Below are positions 12,397-25,100 of a stretch of 64,000 nucleotides of DNA, in pieces; position 1 is the stretch's first letter; each line of letters begins with the position of its first letter. The notes under the pieces were generated by a model. It made no database searches, was not told where the DNA came from, and saw only the letters and a program-made list of their open reading frames with translations. The position numbers and the translations under genes are program-made. Source of the DNA: Haemaphysalis longicornis (Eukaryota; Arthropoda; Arachnida; Ixodida; Ixodidae); contig JABSTR010001229.1 of the NCBI GenBank assembly GCA_013339765.2, forward strand, positions 806,001 to 870,000. The letters run 5' to 3'.

Positions 12397-15300
12397 ATGG
12401 GAAGAGAAAACATAATTCAATGGAACTGTAGAGGCCTTCTTAAAAATCTTGACGATGTATACGAAATACTGCATGCTAATCAGCCAAGTGTGATGTGTCT
12501 TCAGGAGACGCATTTGAATTCCAGGCACACAAATTTCTTAAATAGGTACATGGTCTTCAGAAAGGACAGGGATGGCTGCACACACTCTTCGGGCGGTGTA
12601 GCCATAATAGCCCGGAAATCCCTAGCATGCCACCCTGTCGCTCTCAACACCGTCCTTGAGGCTGTAGCAATACGCACAATAATTTTAATAGGTTGATAAC
12701 GGTATGCTCCATTTACATTCGTCCTGATTATGCACTTCTGAGCTCTGACATCGAGGCGCTGGTCGACCAGCTGCCCGAGCCATACATCATAACAGGCGAC
12801 CTTAATGCACACAACTCTCTTTGGGGCTCCTGTAGAACGGATGCCCGAGGTCGCCTGATAGAGAAGTTTCTTACATCTTCAGGAGCATGCCTTTTCAACA
12901 AAAAACAGCCTACATACCATAACTTAGGACACAATACATACTCGCATCTTGACTTGGCTATTGGTTCCGCAGTTCTCTTTCCATGTCTTGAGTGGGGTGT
13001 GGGCACGGACCCATATGGTAGTGACCACTTCCCCACTTCATTAACGTATATAGGTATAGGCTCGAGCAGTCCATCTTCCCATAAAAGGTTTAATGAATCA
13101 AAAGCAAACTGGAGCACATTCACACAAACATCTCAACTACACCACACATCCATAAAACACCTACACGTGGAGGAAGCCGCCCAACTCGTCACGGCGCACA
13201 TCCTCGACGCTGCCGAAAAGTCCATTCCCCAGGCCTCCAGTGGGTCCCGCACCCCAAGGAGGCCCTGGTGGAACGAGGACTGCAGGCGGGCGCGAGAGGC
13301 CCAGAACAAGGCGTGGGGTGTCCTTCGCCGGTTCCCCACGTCACATAACCTCATTTCTTTTAAACGGGCAAAGGCTTTTGGGAAGCGAGTGCGTCGTGAG
13401 GCGAAAAGGGAGAGTTGGCGCACCTTCCTCACTTCCATCAACTCATACACTGACACGCGAAAAGTCTGGACACGAATACGAAAACTAAAAGGACAACAGA
13501 CACACAGCCTGCCCCTGGTTAGTACAACAGGGGACACACTGGAAGACCAGGCTAACACACTTGCACAACACTTCGAACACGTGTCCAGTTCAGCACACTA
13601 CACCAACACTTTCATTAAACACAAAGCATCATGTGAGAAGAAGTCCTTGCGAGACACTAATAAGTCGAACTCATCCTATAACACCCCCTTTTCACTTCAT
13701 GAGCTGAAGGTCGCACTCGGTACTTGTAAACCGTCAGCTCCAGGTGCAGACAGGATTTCATACACAATGATACAACACTTACATGCAGACACACTTGAAA
13801 CACTTCTTCACCTCTACAATAAAATATTTCTTTCGGGGCACTTCCCACGCTCTTGGAGGGAGGCCATAGTAGTGGCTTTCCTAAAGGAAGGGAAGGACCC
13901 TTCCTCTCCCGCCAGTTATCGCCCCATTGCCCTGACAAGCTGCCTGTGTAAGCTCTTCGAGAAGATGATAAACAGGAGACTCGTGTACTTCTTAGAGTAC
14001 AACGGTCTTCTCGAGAGCTGTCAGGCAGGCTTTAGGGCGGGGCGATCTACGAACGATCAACTCGTTGCGTTAGAGTCATATATTAAAGATGCTTACCTCT
14101 ATAAGCAGTACTGTATGACAGTATTCTTTGATCTTGAAAAGGCGTACGACACTGCTTGGCGGTACGGCATCCTCAGCGATTTGAAGTCATTTGGTATGTC
14201 GGGTAACATGTGGAACACGCTTGCCAGTTACCTCTCTGAAAGAACGTTTCGCGTGCGAGTTGGAACTGCACTCTCTAGAGTTCATGTGCAGGAAAACGGT
14301 GTTCCGCAAGGTGGAGTTTTGAGTTGCACGTTGTTTATTGTAAAAATGAACTCTCTTCGGAAGGCTCTGCCACCAACCATTTCCTGCTCAATCTATGTAG
14401 ACGACGTGCAATTATCCTTTAAGTCTTGTAACCTGTCTATCTGCGAGCGCCAAGTCCAGCTTGGTGTTAACAAGCTAGCTGGCTGGGCAGATAGCAACGG
14501 TTTTAAATTTAATCCAGTGAAGTGTACTTGTGTTTTGTTTTCGAAAAGGCGCGGCATTCGGCCGGATCCAGACATCAAACTCAAATGTGTCTCAATTCCA
14601 GTCAGAAATGAACACAAGTTTTTAGGTGTAGTCCTTGACGAAAAGCTCTCGTTCATTCCACACATAAAACAACTTAAACATAAATGCTTAAAGGCCATGA
14701 ATATACTCAAGGTTCTCTCCCACTCTTCATATGGGGCTGACAAACAACTTCTTTTACGTGTTTTTACCAGCCTGATAGGTTCACGATTAGACTATGGAAG
14801 CGTTGTTTATGGGTCAGCAAGTAAGACATCCCTGAAAATGCTGGACCCAGTGCTTCATCTGGGGCTCCGGTTGGCATGTGGCGCCTTCCGGACTAGCCCG
14901 GTCGAAAGCCTCTATGTGGAGTGTAATAAGTGGAACCTACAACGTCAGCGAGCATACACAGATCTTCTTTTTGCTTTAAAATTTCATCTATGCCGCACCA
15001 TCCTTTTAAATCGGCTTTTTATGATACGTCTCAGACTGCACTACTCCTTAACCGACCATCGTTCTCTGCGCCCTTCTCTTACAGAGTTAGAGAGGAAGCG
15101 TCAGAGCTTTCTGTCTCATTTTTAGACACCATACAAAGTTCTCAAACAGATTTATAGCACCATGGCATCTCCTGCCCTGTATCATGCGACACATCCTTCA
15201 CACATGTAGATAAAAACCGAGCTCCCACATGTGCAATTCTGCAGCACTTCTTGTATTTGCAGCAGAAGTATCAATTTTCTGAATTTTATACGGACGCCTC

Positions 15301-16123
15301 TAAACTGCCACCTCGGTGTCCTGCGCGGCGCATGGGCCCGGCCTTAATGTCACTAGAAACTCTTAACAGTAATACCAGTATCTTTACGGCAGAGGCTTAT
15401 GGTGTACTTCTTGTTGTTAATCATATCCTTCAAAGTCACATCCCACAATCCATTATATATACAGACTCCCTCAGTGTCATGCGGGCGTTGTCGTCAACAA
15501 AGTCTTCAAAAAATCACGTTGTAAATCTAATAGTCAAGGGTATTATGTCGGTGTATGTACGCAAATTTGAACTGGTTCTTTGCTGGGTCCCTGGCCACAG
15601 TGGTATAGCCGGGAACGAAGCAGCGGACCGAATGGCTGCTGCTGCTACACTCTCGAATACAGTAGACATAACCACATTACCCTACACCGACGTGAAACCA
15701 CACATCAGACAACAACTTCGTAAAACATGGCAAACACACTGGAGTGAACAAACAGACAACAAGTTACACGTAATAAAACCACACTTGGGACCATACACCA
15801 CCGACACACGTAATAGATACACTGAAGTCGCCTTGGGTAGATTACGGATAGGGCACACTCATGCAACGCACTCGCACCTTCTCACGGGGTCTCCAAGACC
15901 TCTGTGCAGCAGGTGCGGAGAGGCCCTATCCGTGATCCACATCCTCATACAATGTAAGGCACTCGACATTACACGACGAAAACACTTCCCAGAACTACAC
16001 ACACGACATATTCCACCACACCCGTCATACTTCTTAGGAGATGAAGCCATGTTCTCTGTTCAGCGAACCTTAAGGTTCCTATCTGAAGTTCATTTCTTAC
16101 AACTCATCTCTTATCACCCATAG
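12397..16123 (+). pseudogene. LINE-b ORF2: endonuclease, reverse transcriptase, RNase H
   Basis: The endonuclease motifs IIQWNCRG, CLQETHL, GDLNAHN, LDLAIG and GSDHFP are all present. The frame shifts once near 12690. RT follows with the motifs ASYRPIALTS, FFDLEKAYD, NGVPQGGVLS and catalytic YVDD at 14394-14405. A second frameshift near 15040-15110 and one TAG near 15155 interrupt the link to RNase H (FYTDAS, TAEAYG, YTDSLSV, GHSGIAGNEAAD), whose catalytic residues are intact. A CSRCG...H...C finger closes the protein. It would nick target DNA, prime on it and copy the LINE RNA. Three lesions in about 1240 codons stop translation of the whole. Confidence 0.9.
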
Positions 16124-16334
16124 TTTACCCCTGGTCCTATACACCAGCCACCGTATTTATTTTTTAACCACTCACGTTCTTCACCCTGGCCCTTTACACC
16201 AGACGTGCTCGTAGTATTTAACTGACTTTATCCGATTTCCCTCCTTATCTAATAACTTTGTATTTGGCGCTCTTTGCTCATGTCGGCCTTGCGCCATTAA
16301 ACTTAAACCATCATCATCATGTCCTGAGGTGAGC

Positions 16335-16559
16335 TCCGGCGAACATTCATCATCTGCTACATATATCCTCCGCGAGCAGCGCGGACACGGGTTTATAGAA
16401 TAATCCGCGTCCGCGACTCAAGGCTTCGTCGAAACATAGTCTTATGGCATAGGGAGCCTGCAGAATCTATAGCACAAACTGAAATTACAGGGCTTATCAG
16501 ATACCAGATATCAATTCGCTTTTTCAAGACCAGCCCCTTCTTTATAACCGTTTTCTGAA
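16335..16559. other. Intronic spacer, nothing recognised
   Basis: Original flanking DNA to the right of the LINE-b target site; no ORF or repeat that I can name. Confidence 0.4.
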
Positions 16560-16574
16560 TAGCATTTCTGTCAA

Positions 16575-17300
16575 ACAAACACAGTGCAAAAAAAATTGGC
16601 CGCGTATCTGCTCCTTTCGTTGCAAATGTCGTCAAAAGACGATAGTCTTTCTAGACATTTGCCAAGGAAATGCCCCCCTTTGCTTTCCCGCTCACCTCTC
16701 ATACTGTTCCTGTTCCGTCGCGCTCATTCCAAGGTAAACACACTAAAGGTTTGCGCAAGGCGATTTGAATTTACCGCGTTCCACTGCTACAGGCCGGGTT
16801 CCTCGATGCCAGCGCTGCAGTACGGCGGAGACGCGCGTGAATGGAGGCGGCCGACTAGAAGGTTTATAGAGCCGCCTGGCCGTGCTCCACGTGCGTTCCA
16901 AGCAGAACGTGGAACCTAGCTACTGGAACCTTTCGTTGCTGTTGCCGCGTTCTTTCTCATATGCCGCCAGGAGGCGGCGGTTTTTTGCAGTAGATGTAGA
17001 ATATCATTTGCTATCGGAAAACCAAGCATCCATAAATTTTTTAATAAAGGAACACTGTAAATATCCCTTGTGTACTAATTTCCTGTCTTATATTTGCGTA
17101 ATGTATTGTTCTTGTTCAACAAAGTTGACAAGTATGAGCATATAAACCGGCCTTAGACGTTTACATGACTGTGAGTATATAAGACTATTGCGCAACATCA
17201 ATTTTACTTTGGCCGGGTGGCTGAATCGAGTCACAGACAGACAGACAGACCAAAATTTCTGGGTTTAAGTAGCCCAAGAAAGACTATCGTCTTTAAAAAA
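16575..17300 (+). mobile_element. Hairpin-ended element, family A, copy 1
   Basis: It starts near TTGGCCGCGTATCTGCTC, followed by the palindrome AAAGACGATAGTCTTT (16635-16650). The middle carries a short (CAGA)n tract and the conserved GGTGGCTGAATCGAGTCA. The end is the complementary palindrome AAAGACTATCGTCTTT (17279-17294) followed by A7. Copies 2 and 3 of this roughly 0.7-kb family lie at 27556-28740 and 52656-53400 in the opposite orientation. No coding capacity. Confidence 0.8.
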
Positions 17301-17790
17301 AGAAATGACAGGAGCAGTATGAAATCGCGCCAAGTTGTCCAGTAAGAGCATCATGGCCATCAGTTAATGAACAGTTCCTTCGACTTGATTTCTCCTGTCG
17401 AGGTGGACTGTGTGCTGGCGTTCACGAAGGCAGAGACAAGAAGCTTGCTGTCTTGCCCGGAAGATGGCCCTTCGTCAACAGCCTGGAGACGACTCGCGGA
17501 CTCTCCTTCTGCGCTACGAGCTCCGCCGCCACTATTCTGGCCAGCCGAATGAGCACATGGTCGTCTACACCAGCAGAAGGGAACGACCGCTCCGGAGTAC
17601 CGCCACATGCTGACGGCTCCTTGTGTGCTTCAGGGGACCGCCTGTGGGCAGGAGTGCTCGTTGGCGCTGGCAAGGTAGCAAGAACGGCAGCCACAGAGGC
17701 CGAGCTGCTCGTCTCACAATTCCCATAATGGCCACCGTGTCCACTGGCTGTTCATTGTCCGAGGGTACACGGAACGGACCACGGGAGCTC

Positions 17791-19660
17791 CTATTTCTGT
17801 CTCGAGGTCTTCAAAGCAGAGCGAGTTCTCCGCGCCCTCCGTGTCAATCTGAAGCCGGAGCCAAATTCTTCAGCACTCATCTGCCAGACACCTCTTGGTC
17901 TCCTGCCCTGCCAGACGAGGTCGCAGCGCATTTCTTCCCTCATTCCTTTGGCGCCTACCATGTAGTCGAGAAACACAGTGTCACCCAAACGAAGCCCTTC
18001 GTTGAGGTCGTTCGTGAACATGGTGCCGCTCTTGTAGAAACACCCGCTCGTGAACTCGATCTGTCTCGTGGCTGTCTGTTCCCGAACCTCGCAAGTCCCG
18101 GAGCACTCCCAGGTCTTAACGATGGTCTCCTTCCAATATTTGTAAATGGAGATGGAAAGCTGGGCAGGTGGGGATCCCGGGCCCACATTTCGGGTGTCTC
18201 TTTCTCCGCTAAAATCATCGCTCGGTCCCGGTTCGGCTCTTGGCAATGATATTTCACACTCGAAGATCTTGTTTGGGATTCTTTTAAAAAAGTCCTCGCA
18301 ATCACCGTCAGGTGGTTTCTGGGGCCTGTTCCCGATCCACACCAGCGCAGCGATCCTTTTCTCGTCTTCCGCTTGTACGGCATCGAAGCGTACTTCCTGG
18401 CCATCTGCCACTTCCCAGAGAAGGTTTTCGATTACCTTCATGTCGCGGTACGTGACCTCGACTGCCGCGGTAGCCATCAAGCCACTGCGGTGTCCGAACT
18501 TTACCGTACCGACCGACTGTCACGGGGTAGAAGAATCCCCACTCCCCGGCCAACTTCCGCCTGCCTTCCCACTGCGGCAACGTGCACCTCGCACTCCTAT
18601 TTCCCTTTACCGAGGAGATGCTGGAGTCCGCGTTAACTGAGATTGCATCCCATTCTGCGCATGCCGTAGAAGGCTCCTCAAGGTCAGCTTCTCGACTCTC
18701 ATATTCATCGAGCTTGGCCTGACGGAGGTCCTGGATGTCGCATTTTTCATCGGACATGAAAACCTCGTTGCCGCTCGGCTGACCTCCAGAGTCGCCGGCA
18801 CAACTGCGGTCGTCGCTGCGGCAGAGGTGCACTGTTGCGGCCTCCCACCTGAGGTTGCCGGACGTCTTTTTGATGCGTTTGGCGTTAAAGCGGAGCTTAT
18901 CTCCAACGGGGAACACGTCTGCGAGATGGTTGATCGACGGGCCGAGTGGCTTGTCCACGGTGTCCGCATGGAAGGTGGCCCGGTCCCTGTGATTGCGGTC
19001 GAATTTTATGAAGCCATAGCTGGGCTTGACCGTTCCTACCACACCGTGCTGGTTGACAGTTCTCGTTACGATGTTGCGTCGTCCTCCGTCATTGTCGCCG
19101 TGGAGTGAGGGACAAGGTGACGATGAGGGCGGGGTCACGGGGGCACGGGTGACCCGGCTGGGTCGGCAGCGGGCTTCGCACTTCTTGGGCCCCACTTTGG
19201 CGATGAGGGTGACGCAGCTGCCCACCCGCAGCCGGGAGGATCGCAGGCTCCTGCGCTGGGCATTCTCAAAGACCTTCACGTCGAAGTAAACGCTCGTACG
19301 GATGGGATACTTGACAGAGATGAAACCGTAGACGCTGAATATTCGGTATACCTTGCCAGTGAGGTCGGTCTGGCAAGCGACGTCATCCTTGTCCTTGCAG
19401 CTGTGCGACGTGGTGCCCATGACGCCTGTGCCGTTGAGCGTCGAAATCGCCCCGCGTTATTTGCGCCGCACGTACACCTTGCCCTGTTTGCCTACGACGA
19501 GCACTTTGGGGAACTGCCGCAGGAACTTCTTGAGGGACTCGGCGGGGTTGCCGCACTTTGTCCTCATGCGAGGCGGCAGACGGGACAAGTGGTCGTTCAG
19601 CTACTGCAGCGAGATGCCCTGGTTCGACTGCACTCGCCTCTTCAGGAATTTCACCGCAGC
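17791..19660 (-). pseudogene. Intronless gene copy with LOTUS-like domain and cold-shock-like repeats, disrupted
   Basis: From 19660 one frame reads a winged-helix, LOTUS-like segment (AAVKFLKRR ... SLKKFLRQFPKVLVV ... GKVYVRR) of the kind I associate with Egalitarian/EXD1-type RNA-regulatory proteins. It has in-frame stops TAG at 19601-19603 and TAA at 19457-19459. The same frame continues into cold-shock-like units: GKVYRIFSVYGFISVK near 19350 and VKPSYGFIKFD near 18990, each with a following strand and a G-D-K/S-V-x-F type end. Near 18480-18540 the frame shifts; two further degenerate units (EVREQTATRQIEF...GDTVFLDYMVG) follow to a stop at 17791. Two stops and a frameshift mark it as a pseudogene. 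The absence of introns suggests a retrocopy, though no poly(A) tail is visible. Confidence 0.6.
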
Positions 19661-19699
19661 GTTGCTCGAGCAGCCCCTCCGCTTCGACACGGCTGGCGC

Positions 19700-20420
19700 G
19701 TCGTGAACCGGTTGGATATTTGTGCACCGGCAATGATAAAGCCGCTACATCGGCGCAGAATCACGCAAGATTCTGTCTTGGTCGCGGCTGAAACTAGCCG
19801 CTGGTTCTATCTCGCGCTGGGTGCTCGTGGCACGACCAGCGACTGCGCGCGCGAGGCGTGCACTGCGCGCTCGGTGCGCCCCTGGTTTGTGTTGCTTGCG
19901 TGGACCGCTATAAAATAATATGGTTAAAAAATGCTAAACGTCACAAAAGAATAAATATAAAGTAAAAATTTGTAGCGTGACCGTGTTTGGAAGCCAGGTC
20001 TTTATTTGGGGAGCCAAAGTTCAGTCCATGTCCCTCCACAGCAATCAGGGGTAACGATCGCAGCGCCCCTAAATGGTTTTGACACCATTTTGGCCTCACT
20101 TTATCGGGTCCGTTTGAACCACGCGAAAGTTCTAATTTACTGTAATAATGGTATGGCGGAGTTTACAAAATATTGAGGCCAGCGACTCTGCAATAATTAG
20201 GGTTGAGTAAAACTTACAATGCACCGTTTGTTAATTCCTGCGTCAAACTGCAGTGTAAAATTTGCGGAAAGAGCTGCTGGAAAGGACGAGGAAAACTACA
20301 AACACGGCATGAGGTAACTATCCCGACTACTATCCAACTTCTATTTTCCCTTAGTTTGAATTCGTAAGCTTCTTCAACAATGAGACCACAATCAGACTTG
20401 GCCAATCCCCTAGAGGGGGT
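19700..20420. other. Intronic DNA, no gene recognised
   Basis: The left part may hold more of the LOTUS-domain pseudogene's 5' region. The rest shows no convincing ORF or repeat boundary. Confidence 0.35.
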
Positions 20421-20429
20421 ACGTTCCAA

Positions 20430-21310
20430 ATTTGTTATGGCTCCAACCAACCAACCAGCCCGGTTACACACTTAAGTTCCTGATGAAATTGTCGTAATGG
20501 GAGGAGGAAATACTTCTATTGAGATTTCTGAACGGTACAGAGGGCAGCCGAGGTCGGTTCCTTCTTCCCCTGATACCATATGCAGTCCGCGCCGCCTGTG
20601 CTCTGTCCACCAGCTGAAGCATGTGTAGGTAGGAGGGGCTGGACAGCAGGATCTCCCATTGCTCTTGTTGGGTAGTTGACGGGTAGAGAGGAGGGTGCTC
20701 AACGATGAAGTCTCACACCCCGATTATGCGGCAGAGTGTTCCTACTTCTGGGCAAAATTTACATTCAGCGTCGTAGCGATTCGGGCGCATTGAGTGAAGA
20801 CGCGTCGGGTGTGGAAAGGAGCCGGATTGTATGAGCCGTAGGGTACGTAGTTTGTTGTTCTACGGAAAGGTCAGGGTAAGGCGAAGGTAGGGTCTGTCTC
20901 CGGAGGCGATAATGATGGGCTATGTCCCTGAACGTGACAAGCGGGTCCTCGTGCAGCTCCATAGCCTGTGGGGTAAAAGCGCATTCGTTGCCCTCCATGG
21001 AAGCGTAGCGGGCGTCCAGATGAGCTGCAGAATGGGACCGATTAGTGAGTGACCTTTTAACACACGCAGTGCAGCTCGGGACACCCACCCCGGCTGGCAA
21101 TTACGGTAGGCTTGTTGGGAATCGGTGGGTGCCTTCCGAACCCTTGGTTGAGTTAGAGCCAAGGCGATGGCTGCCTCTTGTGCTGCCGTCATGTCTTGTG
21201 TCTTGAGTGAGGTACACGCAAGAAGGTTGGTTTTGGTGGTAGCCACGATGATGGCGTACTGCTGCCCTCGATGTTGGGAGGCGTCTGTGTATACCGAGAG
21301 CTTAATTCAC
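20430..21310 (-). mobile_element. 5'-truncated, old LINE fragment of the LINE-c type (RNase H to 3' end)
   Basis: Minus-strand reading gives RNase H pieces (QEAAIALALT, TDSQQAYRN, LQLIWTPA), then the linker VTFRDIAHHYRLRRQ and the C-terminal LQLVDRAQAARTAYG. All match positions in LINE-c at 22177-24339 but with many differences, stops and frame changes. The 3' side ends near a GGTTGGTTGG-like tract. Confidence 0.7.
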
Positions 21311-21508
21311 TAAAGATATTTGTTATACACGGTTGTTTTGAATACATATTCCAAAGTTAGGGGCAAGGAACGTAAGGGTGTCTAAATTTCTCAACAGACT
21401 CAGCGAGGCTCTTCTTATTCCTGCTTTACCCGCCCGTTGAACGTTACTTGTTTACTTGTTGTATTGGATTCTGTGTGGGTGTGACGAAACAAAACGCGAA
21501 ACGTTTGG

Positions 21509-21570
21509 TCTGCCTGCCTGCCCGCATGTCTGTCTGTCTGTCTGTCTGTCTGTCTGCCTGCCTGCCCGCA

Positions 21571-21635
<65 letters not shown>

Positions 21636-21675
21636 GAATGTGTCCCTCGATTCAGCCACCTGGCCAAAGCTAAAG
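21509..21675 (-). repeat. Expanded (TCTG)n tract from a family A element
   Basis: The tract runs about 130 bp and contains two higher-order units starting GTCTGCCTGCCTGCCCGCAT. It is followed by CTCGATTCAGCCACCTGGCC, the same sequence that flanks the shorter (TCTG)n core in family A copies 2 and 3. This is therefore a fragment of that family whose microsatellite has grown. Confidence 0.75.
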
Positions 21676-22176
21676 GAATTCGTTAACGAAACATTTATAT
21701 GGACGAGAAATTTTCAATGCAGGAAATGTAGAAACTGTTCGGTAGTCACGCGAGGCTACCAAACGATGCTTTATTCGCTCATAAATTACACGATTTAAGC
21801 TAAAATTTTGAATCTCCCGCTGAATCGTGTGTTCCGCGACGTTCTGCGATGACGTATTTAGGGCAGGTACTGAAATGAACGTAAGTATGGTGTGACGCCC
21901 GTTAATTGGTTAGTCACTAACTTATATTAAGGTGGGTCCACGCAGAGCTTGGAGGAAATGAGACACACTGAGGCGGGCGAAAAAACATTAACAATTAGTT
22001 TAATGGGGTGCCTCAGTGGTGCCGACTTCCTCACAAGGTTGGGCGGAATCGTTCGGGTTGCAGGGGTGGTGGTGGTGGTAAAAACTTTATTTATCCAGAG
22101 CTGTGAAGAAAGAGGCACCGGCTGGGAGCACCGGCACACTACAGTCCCCTAGTCGACGGCTAGGAGCCCGTGGGCC

Positions 22177-25100
22177 CTAGCGGCGAGTTCGGCCAGCTGA
22201 ATCACACACTCTTGAACTTGGTGGTCGGGGCTGAGCAGAGTAGCCTCCCATTGCTCTACCGTGGTAAGGGGGCAGGGACAGAGTAGGATGGAGGGTGGGT
22301 CGCGAGGGGCAAGCGCCTACTATGTGGTGGAGGGAAGCAAAAGGCGCGCCGCACCACGTGCACGTGTGGCAGTATCGCGTGGGGAAGTGGAGGTGGCACA
22401 ATGCGGGATGCGGGAAGGTGTTAGTCTGCAGTCGACGCCACTGAACAGACTGCCTGCGTTTTAAAGTGGGAGCGGGGCCGGGGAAGTGCATCCGACTAAG
22501 GCGGTAGTGCTGCGTTATTTCCCGATACGTAACCAGGCGATCCCTCCCTCCCGCCCGACGTGGAGAGGCAGCATCCGAGGCATCCCGGCAGCAGAAATCT
22601 CGGGCTACCTCGTTAGCCAGCTCGTTACCCGGAAGGGACGAATGGGCCGGAGTCCATATCAGGCGTGGACAATGTGCAGGCGGAGTCTGTGCAGTCTGCA
22701 GGATACGTGCGGTGATGGGGGATATACGACCCGTCGCAAAGTTCCGCAGAGCCGTCTGCGAGTCGGAGATTATTGCGGTGGCCGGGGCAGCTGTAAGGGC
22801 CAGGGCAATGGCGACTTCTTCACCAACTTCAAGGTGAGGCGTGGAGACCGAGCACGAAGCTACAGAGTCTCCTCGGGAGTTGACCACTACGGCGACGCAG
22901 GCTGCACGGTCGGGATATTCCGCTGCGTCGACGTATAGGGTAGTGGGGTGCGAAGCGTGGGCTTTGTGTAAGGCCTTGGCCCGGGCAAGGCGGCGTTCTT
23001 GATGGAAGGCAGGGTTCATATTCCGTGGGATGGGGGCCACACTGTAGTGGGATCGTAGAGAGTCGCTCAAACTGACCTTATCTCCATGCTGCGTAGCAAA
23101 GGAGATGCCCAGTCTGGTTAGGATGGAGCGACCCGTCGGTGTAGAGGCCAGACGGTGGAGTTGACCAACACGCTGCGCTTCAACCAGCTCCTCGAAGGTG
23201 TTGTATGTCCCGGTGTTGAGAAGCTTTTCAGTAGAGGTATGACGAGGGAGACCCATGGCCAGCTTGACCGCCTTGCGGATGGTGCATTGGAGGCGTCCAA
23301 TTTCGGTCTGGGTAAACTTCAGAAAGGGGGTGGCGTATGTGATGCGGCTGGTAATGAATGCGTGCACCAAGCGAAGGAGGTTGGCTTCTTTGAGACCATG
23401 GTTGCGGTTGGCTATGCGGGCGATGAGTCTGCCAATCTGGTCGGTGGTGTTTTCGAGACTGCGGATAATTTCAGTGTTAGCCCCATTTTCTTGAATTCGG
23501 AGTCCGAGAATGCGAATGGAGGGCACGTGCGGAATGAGGTTGCCTTGTAACGTGACCTGAATATCATGGGCACTGGCATCACGATGGCGACGCTTCGAGT
23601 GATAGAAGAAGAGCTCCGACTTTTGTGATGAGCAGCTGAGTCCCCGTTCATGGGCGTAAGTGGCGATGATGTTGGCAGCTTGCTGAAGGCGGTCTTGAAT
23701 TTCACCATCGCTGCCCCCAGCTGTCCAAACGGTGATGTCATCCGCGTAGATGCTGTGGTGCAGGCCCGGGGTGCATTCCAAGAGGGGAGGGAGCTGGAGC
23801 ATAGCCACGTTGAATAGAAAAGGGGAAATGACTGACCCCTGAGGTGTGCCTTTACTGCCCAAGGGCATGGGGTCCGATTCAAGGCCTTGGACCGAGAGGG
23901 ATGCTGTGCGACCAGTGAGAAAGTTGGCGATGTACTGGTAGGTGCGGGGTCCCACGTGAAGTTGGTTAAGCCCGGTCAGTATACTTTGATGAGTGACATT
24001 ATCGAATGCCTTAGTCAAATCGACGCCCATGATGACTTTAGTGTCTTGCCGGGAGATAAAGGGGTTATCCAAAATTTGATGCTGAAGCTGCAGCATAACG
24101 TCTTGGGCAGACAGTTTGGGACGAAAGCCCAGCATGGTGTGTGGGAACAGACCCTGATCATCCATATAGGCTTGGAGACGCGCCAGGATGACGTGTTCAA
24201 GTAACTTACCCAGACAAGATGTTAGGGAAATGGGTCTGAGATTTGTAATAGCCAATTCCTTGCCTGGTTGGGGTATAAGAGAGATCTTCGCTGTTTTCCA
24301 GGACGCGGGAAGATGGCCCGACGTCCACACTGTGTTCATGTAGTCAGTGAGCGCCTGTTCTGCGGATCCAGTGAGGTTCCGAAGAAGCTTGTTGGTGATG
24401 CCGTCAGGACCCGGGGCTGATCGAACGTTGACACGTGTAAGGGCAGCCCTTACTTCGGCAACCGTGATGGGGCGATGTAAGGTCTCGTTGGGGGCCGCCG
24501 GTGTAATCCGGGGGAGGAACGGAGGCAGCGGACGGAATATAGAGCTCCTGAAGCTGTCGAAGAAGCTCCTGCGCAGAACCCGACGACTTGTGGAGGAGGG
24601 CGATCATCTCATTCTTCGTGTGCTCTCTTTTCTTCTCCGGATTTAGCAGGCCGCGGAGAATATTCCAGGTCTGCGGAACATTCATGCTGCCCTCCATGCG
24701 GTCACAAAGGGCATTCCAATGCTGGGTGGTCAAGTTTGTTGCATGTCTGCTAATGTCCTGGTTGAGCTTAGCCAGGCGGCGACGGAGAGGGCGGTTGTGT
24801 TTCTGCCTCTGGAGTCGACGCACTAGGCCCTCCTTGGCTTCCCATAAGTGGACGAGACGAGAATCAACTACGTCAAGGTGAGCTTGTTCAGGGACAGTTT
24901 TGGCTGCACCATCACGTTGTTCGATGAGTTTGGCAGTCCAGTCATCCAAATCTTCTAAGGTGTCAGGTAAGTTAGCATCACAGAGGGATCGGAAGACGTC
25001 CCAGTCAACCAGCTTGTGGGAACGGGTGCTCGGCTGTGGGGGTCCGTCCTGAACGAGGGTTTCAACCACATAGTGGTCACTTCCCAAATCATGACCAGTG

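Larger units (their letters stand above)
10723..16320 (+). mobile_element. LINE-b: full-length I-superfamily LINE with exact 14-bp target duplication
   Basis: The 5598-bp element lies between two identical copies of GTCCTGAGGTGAGC (10709-10722 and 16321-16334). The left copy runs into CCCGCAC and the right copy into TCCGGCG, so both ends are fixed. It has a 345-bp 5' UTR, ORF1 with three zinc knuckles, ORF2 with endonuclease, RT and RNase H, and a short 3' UTR ending in CCATCATCATCAT. Few lesions are present, which points to a fairly recent insertion. It sits in the first intron of the SMYD gene, opposite to the gene's direction. Confidence 0.92.

Noticed and set aside
21509..21650. Regular repeats that might suggest a CRISPR array
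   Set aside because: A simple (TCTG)n microsatellite with no spacers, in a eukaryotic genome.
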